Shown in pieces: positions 1 to 8,265 of a DNA stretch of 44,762 nucleotides. The notes under the pieces were generated by a model. That model had not been told where the DNA came from. It was given only the letters and a program-made list of their open reading frames with translations, and did not search any database. The translations under genes were made by a program, and so were the position numbers. This stretch comes from an uncultured Roseburia sp. (GTDB lineage: Bacteria; Bacillota; Clostridia; Lachnospirales; Lachnospiraceae). Location of the stretch: NCBI GenBank assembly GCA_947383215.1, contig CANDCP010000021.1, forward strand, positions 1 to 44,762, in the 5' to 3' direction. Position 1 is the first letter of the stretch. Each line of letters opens with the position of its first letter.

Positions 1-1
1 T

Positions 2-211
2 ACCCTTCAGCGTTACAAGGGGCTTGGCGAGATGGATGCGTCCCAGCTCTGGGAGACGACGCTCAATCCCGACACCCGCATGTTAAAGCGCGTGGAAATT
101 GAGGACGCGAGGATGGCGTCGGACGTGACGGAGATGCTGATGGGAACCGATGTGCCGCCGAGACGGGCGTTTATTTACGACCATGCGAGAGAGGCGGAGT
201 TAGACGTGTAA
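2..211 (+). CDS. parE: Type IIA topoisomerase B subunit, C-terminal end (ParE/GyrB)
   Basis: This is the last 69 codons of a gene that starts before the window. It encodes the ATPase/TOPRIM subunit of a type IIA DNA topoisomerase. The reading opens with [19 protein letters not shown], the near-invariant C-terminal motif of GyrB and ParE, and continues with the usual TLNP and RRAFI segments before the TAA at 209-211. The next gene, 70 bp downstream, is the partner A subunit, so the two form a subunit operon. GyrB and ParE cannot be told apart from this piece. ParE is preferred only because the A subunit that follows looks ParC-like. Family assignment is very secure; the symbol is less so. Confidence 0.9.
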   Translation, partial: TLQRYKGLGEMDASQLWETTLNPDTRMLKRVEIEDARMASDVTEMLMGTDVPPRRAFIYDHAREAELDV

Positions 212-222
212 CAGATGAGGTG

Positions 223-247
223 GGTCTGTGTTTTTAACGCACAGGCC
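223..247 (+). other. Short hairpin between the two topoisomerase genes
   Basis: GGTCTGTG at 223-230 can pair with CACAGGCC at 240-247, with one G-U pair and a 9-nt loop. No T-run follows, so it is not a convincing terminator. An mRNA-processing or stability element is possible. It could also be chance. Confidence 0.25.
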
Positions 248-281
248 GTAAGAAAATGATTCAGAAAGGGATGGCAGGCAG

Positions 282-2519
282 ATGGAGACAAAGGAGCAGA
301 TTATTCAGACGGAATATTCCGAGATCATGCAGAAATCTTATATTGACTATGCGATGAGCGTGATTATTGCGAGAGCTCTGCCGGATGTGCGGGACGGTCT
401 AAAACCTGTACAGCGCCGGACTTTGTATGATATGTATGAGCTGGGAATCCGCTATGACAGGCCGTACCGCAAGTGCGCGCGTATTGTTGGAGATACGATG
501 GGTAAGTACCATCCCCACGGCGACAGCTCGATTTATGAGGCGCTTGTCGTCATGGCGCAGGAGTTTAAAAAAGGGCTTCCGCTCGTGGACGGGCACGGCA
601 ACTTTGGCTCTATTGAAGGGGACGGGGCCGCGGCGATGCGATATACGGAGGCCAGGCTGCAAAAAATCACACAGGAGGCGTACCTTTCCGATCTGGATAA
701 GGACGTCGTCGATTTTGTGCCGAACTTTGACGAGACGGAGAAGGAACCGCTTGTGCTTCCGGTCAGGGTGCCGAACCTTTTGATAAACGGGGCGGAGGGA
801 ATTGCAGTCGGGATGGCGACCAGCATACCGCCTCACAATTTTGCCGAGGTAATCGACGGGGTCAAGGCGTACATGAAGAATCCGGATATCACCACGGCGG
901 AGATGATGAACTATATTAAGGGGCCGGATTTCCCGACGGGCGGGATTGTGATCAATCAGGATGATCTGCTCTCCATTTATGAGACGGGGGCCGGCAAAAT
1001 AAAGGTTCGCGGCAAGGTAGAGATAGAGCCGGTCAAGGGCGGCAAAGAGAGGATTGTTATTACGGAGATTCCCTATACGATGATCGGCGCGAATATCGGG
1101 AAATTTTTAAACGACGTCTATGCGTTGGTGGAGTCAAAGAAGACAGGCGATATCGTGGATATTTCCAATCAGTCTTCCAAAGAAGGGATACGCATTGTGA
1201 TTGAGCTCCGCAAGGGGGCGGACGCGCAGAATCTTACAAACCTGCTCTATAAAAAGACGAAGCTGGAAGACACCTTCGGCGTCAATATGCTCGCCGTGTG
1301 CAAAGGGCGGCCGGAGACGCTTGGGATTGTTCCGATTATCCGGCATCATGTGAATTTTCAGTATGAGCTCGCGACAAGAAAATATAAGACGTTGCTCGCA
1401 AAGGAGCTGGATAAGAAGGAAATTCAGGAAGGGCTGATTGCGGCGTGCGATGTCATTGACCTGATTATCGAGATACTGCGCGGCAGCAGGAACGTAAAGG
1501 ATGCCAGGGCGTGCCTGATGTATGGCGAGACGCAGGGGATTGCGTTTAAGACAAAGGCGTCGGAAAAGACGGCGTCGAAATTGCATTTTACCGAGCGTCA
1601 GGCTCAGGCAATTTTGGAAATGCGCCTGTATAAGCTGATCGGCCTTGAGCTTGAGGCGCTTATGGCGGAGCATGAGACGACATTAAAAAATATTGCCGAT
1701 TACGAGGAAATCCTGACAAACCGGACCGCGATGGCGAAGGTGATTATAAAAGAGCTGGACGGTTTTAAGAGAGCGTATCAGAGAGAGCGCCGCACAGAGA
1801 TTGCAAATGTGGAGGCGGCCGTTTACGAGGAGAAGCAGATCGAGGAGATGGAAGTCGTACTGTTGATGGACCGTTTCGGCTATGCCAAGACGGTGGATGT
1901 CGCGACCTATGAGAGAAATAAGGAGGCGGCGGACAGTGAAAACCGTTATGTCATAAGCTGCAAAAATACCGGCAAAATCTGCATTTTTACGGACACGGGG
2001 CAGATGCATCTCTTAAAGGTTTTGGATATTCCGTTCGGAAAGTTTCGGGATAAGGGGCTGCCGATTGACAATATCAGCAACTTTGACAGCGCAAAGGAGC
2101 AGCTCATTTATATTACCGGGATGGAGCGGCTGTGCGCGCAAAAAGTGATATTCGGCACAAAAACGGGGATGTTAAAGCTCGTTAACGGAAGCGAGTTTGA
2201 CGTGGCAAAGCGGACCACAATGGCGACGAAGCTGACGCAGGGGGATGAGGTTCTTTTGATCGCTCCCGTGAGCGGGGGAGAGACGCTTATCATGCAGTCG
2301 TCTAAGGATATGTTTCTGCGGATTGCGGCGGATAGCGTTCCGGAGAAGAAAAAAGGCGCTGTGGGAGTGCGCGGCATTCGGCTTGCGGATGCGGATTATC
2401 TTACGGACATTTATCTGCTGCATGAGGGGGAGAGTATGAGCGTAACCGTAAAAGACAAAGAAATTGCGCTCAACCGCCTGCACATTGCAAATCGGGATAC
2501 AAAAGGAGTAAAAAAATAA
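282..2519 (+). CDS. parC: Type IIA DNA topoisomerase subunit A (ParC-like)
   Basis: This is the 745-aa DNA breakage-reunion subunit that pairs with the B subunit encoded just upstream to pass duplexes through a double-strand break. The N-terminal winged-helix/tower core is intact: [20 protein letters not shown] at about 23-42, the [12 protein letters not shown] quinolone-pocket region at 77-88, and the catalytic Tyr in RYTEARL at residue 121. Ser82 and Glu86 stand at the classical quinolone-resistance positions, and Glu at the second matches ParC better than GyrA. The C-terminal beta-propeller is short, and no QRRGG GyrA box was found, which argues against canonical gyrase. ATG 282 lies behind AAAGGGATGG and GGCAGG purine stretches. 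Clostridial family members are annotated variously, so the role (decatenase or gyrase) is inferred. Confidence 0.9.
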   Translation: METKEQIIQTEYSEIMQKSYIDYAMSVIIARALPDVRDGLKPVQRRTLYDMYELGIRYDRPYRKCARIVGDTMGKYHPHGDSSIYEALVVMAQEFKKGLPLVDGHGNFGSIEGDGAAAMRYTEARLQKITQEAYLSDLDKDVVDFVPNFDETEKEPLVLPVRVPNLLINGAEGIAVGMATSIPPHNFAEVIDGVKAYMKNPDITTAEMMNYIKGPDFPTGGIVINQDDLLSIYETGAGKIKVRGKVEIEPVKGGKERIVITEIPYTMIGANIGKFLNDVYALVESKKTGDIVDISNQSSKEGIRIVIELRKGADAQNLTNLLYKKTKLEDTFGVNMLAVCKGRPETLGIVPIIRHHVNFQYELATRKYKTLLAKELDKKEIQEGLIAACDVIDLIIEILRGSRNVKDARACLMYGETQGIAFKTKASEKTASKLHFTERQAQAILEMRLYKLIGLELEALMAEHETTLKNIADYEEILTNRTAMAKVIIKELDGFKRAYQRERRTEIANVEAAVYEEKQIEEMEVVLLMDRFGYAKTVDVATYERNKEAADSENRYVISCKNTGKICIFTDTGQMHLLKVLDIPFGKFRDKGLPIDNISNFDSAKEQLIYITGMERLCAQKVIFGTKTGMLKLVNGSEFDVAKRTTMATKLTQGDEVLLIAPVSGGETLIMQSSKDMFLRIAADSVPEKKKGAVGVRGIRLADADYLTDIYLLHEGESMSVTVKDKEIALNRLHIANRDTKGVKK

Positions 2520-2520
2520 A

Positions 2521-3822
2521 TTGACTTACGAAGAAGCGAGAGCGTTTTTGGAAGAGACGAAACGGTATGGGAGCGTGCCGGGACTTGAGAATATTACGGC
2601 TTTGATGGCAAAGCTGTCGGATGTACAGGAGGAATTAAAGATCGTTCATGTCGCGGGGACGAACGGGAAAGGCTCGGTCTGCGCTATGATTGCGCAGATT
2701 CTGCGGGAAGCCGGATATTGCGTGGGCGTGTACCATTCTCCCGCCGTCTTTTTCGACGAAGAAATTTTTCAGATAAACGGCGTTTTTATTTCCAGGGAAG
2801 ATTACGCGGCGTGTATGGAGCGCGTGAAGCGCGCGTGCGACGACCTGACGTCTGAGGGAAGCGCGCATCCGACCGCTTTTGAGATTGAGACGGCGCTTGC
2901 GTTTTTCTATTTTTATGAAAAAAAATGCGATATTGCGGTGATCGAGACCGGCATGGGAGGGGCGCTGGACGCGACAAATCTCATAAAAAGGCCGCTTGTC
3001 AGTGTGCTGACGAATATCAGCAGAGATCATATGGCATTTTTAGGGGATTCGCCGGCAGAAATCGCAGAGCAGAAGGCCGGGATTATCAAGGAAGGCCGCC
3101 CCGTCGTCTGCGCCTGCCAGAGCCCTCAGGCGATGGAGGTAATAAAGAAGCGCGCGGGGGATAAAAACGCCGCGCTTTCGGTTGTGGATTCTAAGGCGTT
3201 AACGGAGGCGCATTATGACGCAGAGGGGATGGATTTTGTGTATCGGCCCGGCGGGACAAAGAGCCTGTCGGTTCATCTCTCGCTGACCGGGGAGTATCAG
3301 AAGAAAAATGCGCTATTGGCGATTCTTGCGGCAGAGGAGCTGAAGCGGCAGGGATATCGGATTGCGGACCGCGAGGTGAAGGAGGGGCTGAAAAACGCGC
3401 GCCTGGCCGGAAGGTTTGAGACTGTCTGTTTGAAGCCCAGGATTATTCTTGACGGCGCGCACAACGAGGGGGCTGCAAGGGAGCTTCTTTCCACCGTTCG
3501 AAATTGTTTTACAAATTGTCCGATAACCTATATAATAGGGATGCTTGCAGACAAGGAATATGAAAAGGTCTTAGAGATACTTTTGCCGTACGCGAGGAAG
3601 GTCTATACGGTTACTCCGGATAACGAGAGGGCGCTTTCGGGTGAAATTCTGTGCGAGAAAGCGAAAAAATTTCATTCCGATGTGACGGACGAAGAGAGTG
3701 TCGCAGCCGCGCTTGCGCACGCTGTCGCGGGGGCAAAAAAGAGCGAAGTGATTTTGGCGTTTGGTTCCCTGTCGTATTTGAGAGAGGTAAAGGAAGCCTG
3801 TATGGCGTGGAGGAGATCATGA
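2521..3822 (+). CDS. folC: Folylpolyglutamate / dihydrofolate synthase
   Basis: This 433-aa Mur-ligase-family enzyme ligates glutamate to dihydropteroate and/or extends folate polyglutamate tails using ATP in the cytoplasm. The P-loop GTNGKGS is at residues 46-52. The family's [28 protein letters not shown] and [12 protein letters not shown] segments follow in order. Length is normal for the family. Translation starts at TTG 2521, one base after the topoisomerase stop, with AAAAGGAG about 10 bases upstream; no better ATG precedes the first conserved residues. It is the first gene of a run of folate genes joined by short overlaps, and its stop overlaps the folE start as ATGA. Whether it does both synthase reactions cannot be read from sequence. 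Confidence 0.95.
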   Translation: MTYEEARAFLEETKRYGSVPGLENITALMAKLSDVQEELKIVHVAGTNGKGSVCAMIAQILREAGYCVGVYHSPAVFFDEEIFQINGVFISREDYAACMERVKRACDDLTSEGSAHPTAFEIETALAFFYFYEKKCDIAVIETGMGGALDATNLIKRPLVSVLTNISRDHMAFLGDSPAEIAEQKAGIIKEGRPVVCACQSPQAMEVIKKRAGDKNAALSVVDSKALTEAHYDAEGMDFVYRPGGTKSLSVHLSLTGEYQKKNALLAILAAEELKRQGYRIADREVKEGLKNARLAGRFETVCLKPRIILDGAHNEGAARELLSTVRNCFTNCPITYIIGMLADKEYEKVLEILLPYARKVYTVTPDNERALSGEILCEKAKKFHSDVTDEESVAAALAHAVAGAKKSEVILAFGSLSYLREVKEACMAWRRS

Positions 3823-4373
3823 TAGACAAAGAGAAAGTGAAGGCCGGCGTAAGGCTGATATTAGAGGGGATCGGGGAAGATACCGCAAGAGAAGGGCTGA
3901 TCGAGACGCCGGACCGCATTGCAAGGATGTATGAGGAAATTTTCGGCGGGATGGATATGGAGGCGTCTCAGCCGCTTGAAAAGCGTTTTCATGTCACAAA
4001 TAACGAGATGGTATTGGAGAAGGATATTACATTTTATTCCACCTGCGAGCATCATCTGCTTCCGTTTTACGGAAAGGCTCACGTCGCATACATTCCGGAC
4101 GGGGAGGTGGTCGGTCTTAGCAAGCTTGCGCGGACCGTGGAAATATTTGCGAAAAGACCGCAGCTTCAGGAACAGATGACGGCTCAGATAGCCGACGCTT
4201 TGATGGAGCACTTAAGCCCTAAGGGGGCGATGGTTATGATCGAGGCGGAGCATATGTGCATGACGATGCGCGGAATCAAAAAACCGGGTAGCACGACGGT
4301 TACGTTTGTGACGAGAGGAGTTTTCTCCGAAGACGAGAGCCTTCAAAATAAATTTTTTGGGATGGTGCGCTGA
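3819..4373 (+). CDS. folE: GTP cyclohydrolase I
   Basis: This 184-aa enzyme converts GTP to 7,8-dihydroneopterin triphosphate, the first step of folate synthesis. The zinc ligands are visible: Cys76 and the following His residues in [10 protein letters not shown], and Cys147 in [25 protein letters not shown] at about 25-38 is the usual N-terminal motif, and [20 protein letters not shown] follows. An in-frame extension reaches further upstream inside folC. The ATG at 3819 gives the standard N-terminus and overlaps the folC stop by four bases, which implies translational coupling. It is followed after one base by an HD-domain gene. This is the type IA enzyme; assignment is secure. Confidence 0.97.
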   Translation: MIDKEKVKAGVRLILEGIGEDTAREGLIETPDRIARMYEEIFGGMDMEASQPLEKRFHVTNNEMVLEKDITFYSTCEHHLLPFYGKAHVAYIPDGEVVGLSKLARTVEIFAKRPQLQEQMTAQIADALMEHLSPKGAMVMIEAEHMCMTMRGIKKPGSTTVTFVTRGVFSEDESLQNKFFGMVR

Positions 4374-4374
4374 T

Positions 4375-4860
4375 ATGATGAAATACGTTTCGCAATTGCT
4401 GGAAAATGAGGAGTATAAAGGCGCGCTCGAGAAAATCGGAGCGTGCGAGAGAGAGCGCGTCTATTGCCGCCATGATTTTACACATCTGATGGACGTCGCG
4501 CGTCTGATGTGGCAGCGGGTTTTGGAGGAACATGTAAAACTGGATAAGGAGCAGGTCTATCTTGCGGCGCTTTTGCATGATATCGGGCGCGTGAGAGAAT
4601 ATGAAGAGGGAATCTCCCATGATACGGCTGGAAAAGAGCTGGCAGGGGAGATTTTAGTGCATATAGGGTATCCGCCGGGGCCGGCGGAGGATATTTTGGA
4701 AGCCATCGGAAGGCACAGAGAGGACGAAGGCGGCCCTTTGCTCCTTGGCGCATTGCTCAGGGACGCCGACAAAAAGTCCCGTCCCTGTTTTTACTGCGCG
4801 GCGGCCGACCGCTGTAAGTGGAGTCAGGATGAGCGGAACACAGAGAAGAGCTGGCAGTGA
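4375..4860 (+). CDS. HD-domain phosphohydrolase in folate operon (candidate FolQ)
   Basis: This 161-aa cytoplasmic protein belongs to the HD superfamily of metal-dependent phosphohydrolases. Visible metal ligands are His37 in the RHDFTHLMDVARLM segment (31-44), the HD doublet His68-Asp69 in AALLHDIGR, and Asp131 in LLRDADK. A C-terminal Cys cluster (Cys138, Cys141, Cys147) could bind metal. ATG 4375 lies one base after the folE stop; ATG 4378 is an equal alternative. Its place between folE and folP suggests it removes phosphates from dihydroneopterin triphosphate, the one step in this operon without a recognised enzyme. That is inference from context. HD enzymes do act on pterin phosphates elsewhere (archaeal MptB). 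A housekeeping nucleotidase role is the main alternative. Confidence 0.88.
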   Translation: MMKYVSQLLENEEYKGALEKIGACERERVYCRHDFTHLMDVARLMWQRVLEEHVKLDKEQVYLAALLHDIGRVREYEEGISHDTAGKELAGEILVHIGYPPGPAEDILEAIGRHREDEGGPLLLGALLRDADKKSRPCFYCAAADRCKWSQDERNTEKSWQ

Positions 4861-4888
4861 CGAGGTAGAAGAACAGAGGAGATGCATT

Positions 4889-5710
4889 ATGAGAATCGGA
4901 ACGAAAGAGTTTGATGTGGAACATAAGACATATGTGATGGGGATTTTAAACGTAACCCCGGATTCGTTTTCTGACGGCGGAAAATACGTCGGGAGAGACG
5001 CGGCGTTAAAGCGCGCCGAGCAGATGATAAAAGAGGGCGCAGATATCGTCGACGTGGGCGGAGAGTCTACAAGGCCGGGCTATACGGCGGTTAGCGAGGC
5101 GGAAGAGATCGCCAGAACCGTTCCCGTGATTGAAGCGCTGAGGAGCCGCTTTGATATTCCGATTTCAATCGATACCAGCAAAAGCCGCGTCGCGCTTGAG
5201 GCCGTGCGTGCGGGAGCCGATCTTGTCAATGACGTCTGGGGATTAAAATCGGATGAGAAAATGGCGCGGACAATAAAAGAGGCGAATGTGGCCTGCTGTC
5301 TGATGCACAACCGAAAAAACGCGGATTATGCCGATTTCATGGCGGAAATGAGGGGGGATTTGGAGGAGACGCTCGCGCTCGCAAAGGACGCCGAAATCCC
5401 TGACGATAAAATCATACTTGACCCGGGGATCGGATTCGGAAAGACGTATGAGCACAATCTTGAGGCAATCCGAAGGCTTAAAGAGCTAAAGGATCTGGGG
5501 TATCCCATACTGCTTGGGGCGTCAAAAAAGTCGGTAATCGGGCTGACGCTTGGCGTGGAGCCGAAAGAGCGCGTAACGGGAACCGCCGTGACGACGGTAT
5601 TTGCCGTGCGTGCGGGAGCGGCGTTTGTGCGCGTCCATGACGTAAAGGAAAATGCGCAGGCGATTCGTATGGCCGAAGCCATTTTAGGAGGCGGGAAGAT
5701 ATATGGATAA
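4889..5710 (+). CDS. folP: Dihydropteroate synthase
   Basis: This 273-aa TIM-barrel enzyme condenses 6-hydroxymethyl-dihydropterin diphosphate with p-aminobenzoate and is the sulfonamide target. The signature loops are present: NVTPDSFSDGG at 21-31, GGESTRPG at 57-64, SIDTSKSRVA, LDPGIGFGKT, GASKKSVIG and RVHDVKENA. The usual SRKS of the pterin/phosphate site reads SKKS here, a conservative change. ATG 4889 is chosen over a longer in-frame extension because AGAGGAG lies just upstream and the N-terminus then matches the family. It sits 28 bp after the HD gene, and its 3' end overlaps the next gene by 8 bp, consistent with one transcript from folC onward. Confidence 0.97.
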   Translation: MRIGTKEFDVEHKTYVMGILNVTPDSFSDGGKYVGRDAALKRAEQMIKEGADIVDVGGESTRPGYTAVSEAEEIARTVPVIEALRSRFDIPISIDTSKSRVALEAVRAGADLVNDVWGLKSDEKMARTIKEANVACCLMHNRKNADYADFMAEMRGDLEETLALAKDAEIPDDKIILDPGIGFGKTYEHNLEAIRRLKELKDLGYPILLGASKKSVIGLTLGVEPKERVTGTAVTTVFAVRAGAAFVRVHDVKENAQAIRMAEAILGGGKIYG

Positions 5711-6557
5711 AATCAGAATCGAGAACCTTGAAATTTTTGCGAATCACGGCGTTTTTCCGGAAGAGAACCGGCTTGGACAGAAATTTCTGGTCAGTATGGA
5801 ATTGGCCGTAAATACGAGAGAGGCGGGGCTGAAAGATGATTTGGAACGCTCGGTGGACTACGGCGAGGTCTGCCATTTCGCGTCGGATTTTTTGAAAAAC
5901 CACACGTATCGTCTGATTGAGGCGGCATCGGAGCGCCTTGCCCTTGAGCTTCTCTTAAAATATAAGCCGGTGCGCGGGGTGAGGCTCGCCGTCAAAAAGC
6001 CGTGGGCGCCGATCGGGCTGCCGCTCGAGGGGGTGTCTGTGGAAATTGTGCGCACATGGCATAAGGTATATCTCGCGCTCGGGTCCAATATGGGCGATAA
6101 AAAGCAGTATATTGCGCGGGGGATAGAGCGGCTTGGCGCACTGGAAAAATGCCGTGTGCTTAGCGTATCGGATCTGATAGAGACAAAGCCATACGGCGTG
6201 ACGGATCAGGACGATTTTGTAAACGGCTGTCTGGAAATGGAAACCTTGTACACGCCGGAAGAGCTTTTGGATAAGCTGCACGAAATTGAAAATGAGGCGG
6301 ACCGGAAACGCGAAAGGCGCTGGGGGCCGAGAACGCTCGACCTTGATATCCTGCTATATGACAGTGAGATCATTCAGACGCCGGAGCTTATCGTTCCGCA
6401 TACGGATATGGCAAACCGGCATTTTGTGTTAGAGCCGCTCGCGCAGATTGCACCGTACGTCGTACATCCCGTCTTTTTAAAAACGGCGCGGCAGATGCTT
6501 TTGGAGCTTAAAAACAGAAATCGAAAGGAGGACGGGGATGAAGACGGTATTGTTTGA
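5703..6557 (+). CDS. folBK: FolB-FolK fusion: dihydroneopterin aldolase / HPPK
   Basis: This 284-aa bifunctional enzyme supplies the two steps before FolP. Residues 1-118 are dihydroneopterin aldolase, with IFANHGVFPEENRLGQ, LIEAASERLA and the lysine of AVKKPWAPI (about residue 99). Residues 120 to about 275 are 6-hydroxymethyl-dihydropterin pyrophosphokinase, with LALGSNMGDK (124-133), RRWGPRTLDLDILLYD (206-220; metal-binding Asp213 and Asp215) and VPHTDMANRHFVLEPL. There is almost no linker between the domains. The gene overlaps folP by 8 bp and the following HAD gene by 20 bp. Such fusions are known in Firmicutes. Substrate channelling from aldolase to kinase is plausible but unproven. Confidence 0.96.
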   Translation: MDKIRIENLEIFANHGVFPEENRLGQKFLVSMELAVNTREAGLKDDLERSVDYGEVCHFASDFLKNHTYRLIEAASERLALELLLKYKPVRGVRLAVKKPWAPIGLPLEGVSVEIVRTWHKVYLALGSNMGDKKQYIARGIERLGALEKCRVLSVSDLIETKPYGVTDQDDFVNGCLEMETLYTPEELLDKLHEIENEADRKRERRWGPRTLDLDILLYDSEIIQTPELIVPHTDMANRHFVLEPLAQIAPYVVHPVFLKTARQMLLELKNRNRKEDGDEDGIV

Positions 6558-7185
6558 TTTGGACGGAACGCTGGTTAATTCAAAAGAGGGGATTACAAAA
6601 TGCGCCCAGTATGCCCTTCGCGCATTTGGGATAGAAGAGAAAGCGGAAAATCTTGAGTTTTTTATCGGTCCGCCGTTAGAGCAGACATTTATGGAACACT
6701 ACGGTTTCCCGGCGGAGCGGGCGGCGCTTGCGGCGGGAAAATACAGGGAGCGCTACCGGCCTGTGGGAATCTACGAGTGTGAGCTTTATCCGGACGTCGA
6801 GGAGACGTTAAGGCGGATTTCAAACCATGGCTGCCGCATTGCGCTCGCCTCCTCAAAGCCGGAAGTTTTCTGTGAAAAGCTGATGGAGTATTTTCATTTG
6901 AAATCTTATTTTGACGTAATTGCGGGAGCTACTATGGACGGAAAAATAGCAAGCAAAGCGTCTGTTTTGCGCGAGTCGATGCGCCGCCTCGGACAGTGCG
7001 ACGCCAAATCTCTGCTGTTAGTCGGGGATACGCGTTTTGACGTTCTTGGCGCAAAAGAGGCGGGAATTGACTGCGTCGGTGTGACATACGGTTTTGGAAG
7101 CGGGGAAGAGCTGCTTTGGAGCGGCGTGGCGGCCGTCCTCGGAAGCATGAGAGAAGTAGGTGATTATATTGTGGAAAGATTCTAA
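6538..7185 (+). CDS. HAD-family phosphatase (phosphoglycolate-phosphatase-like)
   Basis: This 215-aa cytoplasmic haloacid-dehalogenase-fold hydrolase has motif I FDLDGTLV (Asp7, Asp9), motif II ASSK, and motif IV GDTRFDVLGAKEAG, with a helical cap between motifs I and II as in GphA/PpaX-type enzymes. ATG 6538 follows AGGAGG in the end of folBK, and the two genes overlap by 20 bp in different frames, so it belongs to the folate transcript. The substrate is unknown. Candidates are phosphoglycolate, nucleotides, or a pterin phosphate such as dihydroneopterin monophosphate. The last is only suggested by context. Cap sequence alone does not settle specificity. Confidence 0.88.
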   Translation: MKTVLFDLDGTLVNSKEGITKCAQYALRAFGIEEKAENLEFFIGPPLEQTFMEHYGFPAERAALAAGKYRERYRPVGIYECELYPDVEETLRRISNHGCRIALASSKPEVFCEKLMEYFHLKSYFDVIAGATMDGKIASKASVLRESMRRLGQCDAKSLLLVGDTRFDVLGAKEAGIDCVGVTYGFGSGEELLWSGVAAVLGSMREVGDYIVERF

Positions 7186-7921
7186 ATGGATGCGCGTCTG
7201 GTCGGTAATTTATCCCGTTGGGATGTATTTTGTCGTTTCCAATATCGCGATGCTTGTTTTAACGATGTTTCTTCCGGCAAAAGAGGAGACCTATCTTTTG
7301 CGTCATATCATTGTCACGCTTGCGGCGTTTCCCGTTGTATATTCGTTTTATCAGGGGCAGAAAGAAGCGCCGCGGCCGAAGCTTTTTTCGTCTTTTTTTG
7401 CGTTTTTTGCCGGAGCCTTGGTCGGCGCGGCGCTGAATAACGTCATTGCTCTGACTCCGCTGATTTCTGTATCGGAAACGTATCAAAGTGTCAGCAGAGC
7501 TTTTTTTGGGGGAACGCTTTTTCTTGAGATTGTGGCCGTCTGTGTGTTGACGCCGGCGCTGGAGGAGCTTCTCTATCGCGGCGTTGTCTATCGCCGTCTC
7601 AGGGGATGGCTCGGTGTTTGGCCGTCGGTTCTTTTCTCCGCGCTGCTGTTCGGTCTGATGCATGCAAATATTGTCCAGTTTGTCTACGCCGGCCTGATCG
7701 GGATATTACTGGCATGGCTGATGGAAAAATACGGCTTGTGGGCGGCGGTATCGGCGCATATCGGGGCGAACCTGATTTCTGTTTTGCGCAGCGAGTTTTC
7801 CGTTTTTCCCGCGAAAGAAGAAACGATGGCCTATCTTGCCTGGACGGGAGCGTTCCTTTTTGCGTTTCTTGTCTGTCTGTGGGCGTTGTATCGGGGGACG
7901 GACGATACACGCAGCAGATAA
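7169..7921 (+). CDS. CPBP-family intramembrane metalloprotease
   Basis: This roughly 250-aa polytopic membrane protein belongs to the CPBP (CAAX protease and bacteriocin-processing, Abi) family. Several hydrophobic helices precede the active-site motifs: EELLYRG (Glu132, Glu133, Arg137), FGLMHAN (His165) and SAHIGANL (His197), which are the expected zinc and catalytic residues of this glutamic/metallo intramembrane protease family. TTG 7169 is preferred because AGGTGA lies five bases upstream; GTG 7160 and ATG 7190 are alternatives. It overlaps the end of the HAD gene and is the last gene before a strong inverted repeat. A role in folate metabolism is not expected. Members act in prenyl-protein-like processing, bacteriocin immunity or signalling, and the substrate here is unknown. 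Confidence 0.85.
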   Translation: MWKDSKWMRVWSVIYPVGMYFVVSNIAMLVLTMFLPAKEETYLLRHIIVTLAAFPVVYSFYQGQKEAPRPKLFSSFFAFFAGALVGAALNNVIALTPLISVSETYQSVSRAFFGGTLFLEIVAVCVLTPALEELLYRGVVYRRLRGWLGVWPSVLFSALLFGLMHANIVQFVYAGLIGILLAWLMEKYGLWAAVSAHIGANLISVLRSEFSVFPAKEETMAYLAWTGAFLFAFLVCLWALYRGTDDTRSR

Positions 7922-7986
7922 CATGGTTTTCCTTGCGCCGAAAACAGGTAAAATTGTGCATACAATTAGAAAAAAGAGCGAATATC

Positions 7987-8059
7987 AGAAAGGTTTTTCG
8001 AAAAAATCTGGAAAACAAAAAAGTTTTTTAGATGTAAATTGTTCGAAAAACCTTTTTTT
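7987..8059 (+). terminator. Large inverted repeat with T-run ending the folate operon
   Basis: A perfect 14-bp inverted repeat pairs 7989-8002 (AAAGGTTTTTCGAA) with 8042-8055 (TTCGAAAAACCTTT). The right arm runs into seven T residues (8053-8059). The loop is unusually long, 39 nt, and A-rich. The position after the last folate-operon gene and the T-run suit factor-independent termination, but the long loop and low GC of the stem make this less typical. A protein-binding site is the alternative. Confidence 0.55.
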
Positions 8060-8081
8060 GTTTGGAAAATAGGAAAAACAA

Positions 8082-8110
8082 TTGACACAATAAATGGAAT
8101 TAACGTAAAT
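8082..8110 (+). promoter_or_regulatory. Possible sigma-A promoter for gltBD
   Basis: A perfect -35 TTGACA is at 8082-8087. The best -10 at 17-bp spacing is GTAAAT (8105-8110), which is weak. This leaves a leader of about 150 nt before gltB. The remainder of the 344-bp gap (7922-8265) holds the folate-operon terminator and a small hairpin at 8203-8225; no small gene was recognised. Confidence 0.4.
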
Positions 8111-8202
8111 AGTCAAATTATTAGACAACTATAAGAGAAAAAGGTATTTACAAAAAAGCGATAGAAGAGTATCATAGTGGACAGAGATAAGAGCAACCAT
8201 TT

Positions 8203-8225
8203 AGACAAGTTAGCGTAGTTTGTCT
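8203..8225 (+). promoter_or_regulatory. Hairpin in the gltB leader
   Basis: AGACAA (8203-8208) pairs with TTGTCT (8220-8225) around an 11-nt loop, 40 bp before the gltB start. No T-run follows. It could be an operator for a nitrogen regulator or an RNA element, but no known riboswitch class was recognised. Confidence 0.25.
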
Positions 8226-8265
8226 CAGCCGTTGCGGGCGAGAGGCAGAATGAAAGGAAGAGACG

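Noticed and set aside
282-2519. Calling this gene gyrA
   Set aside because: The catalytic core fits either, but the C-terminal domain is short, no QRRGG box was found, and Glu at the second quinolone position is ParC-like.
6538-6557. Possible frameshift joining folBK to the HAD gene
   Set aside because: Both proteins have complete, ordinary ends and the HAD start has its own AGGAGG; the overlap is normal coupling.
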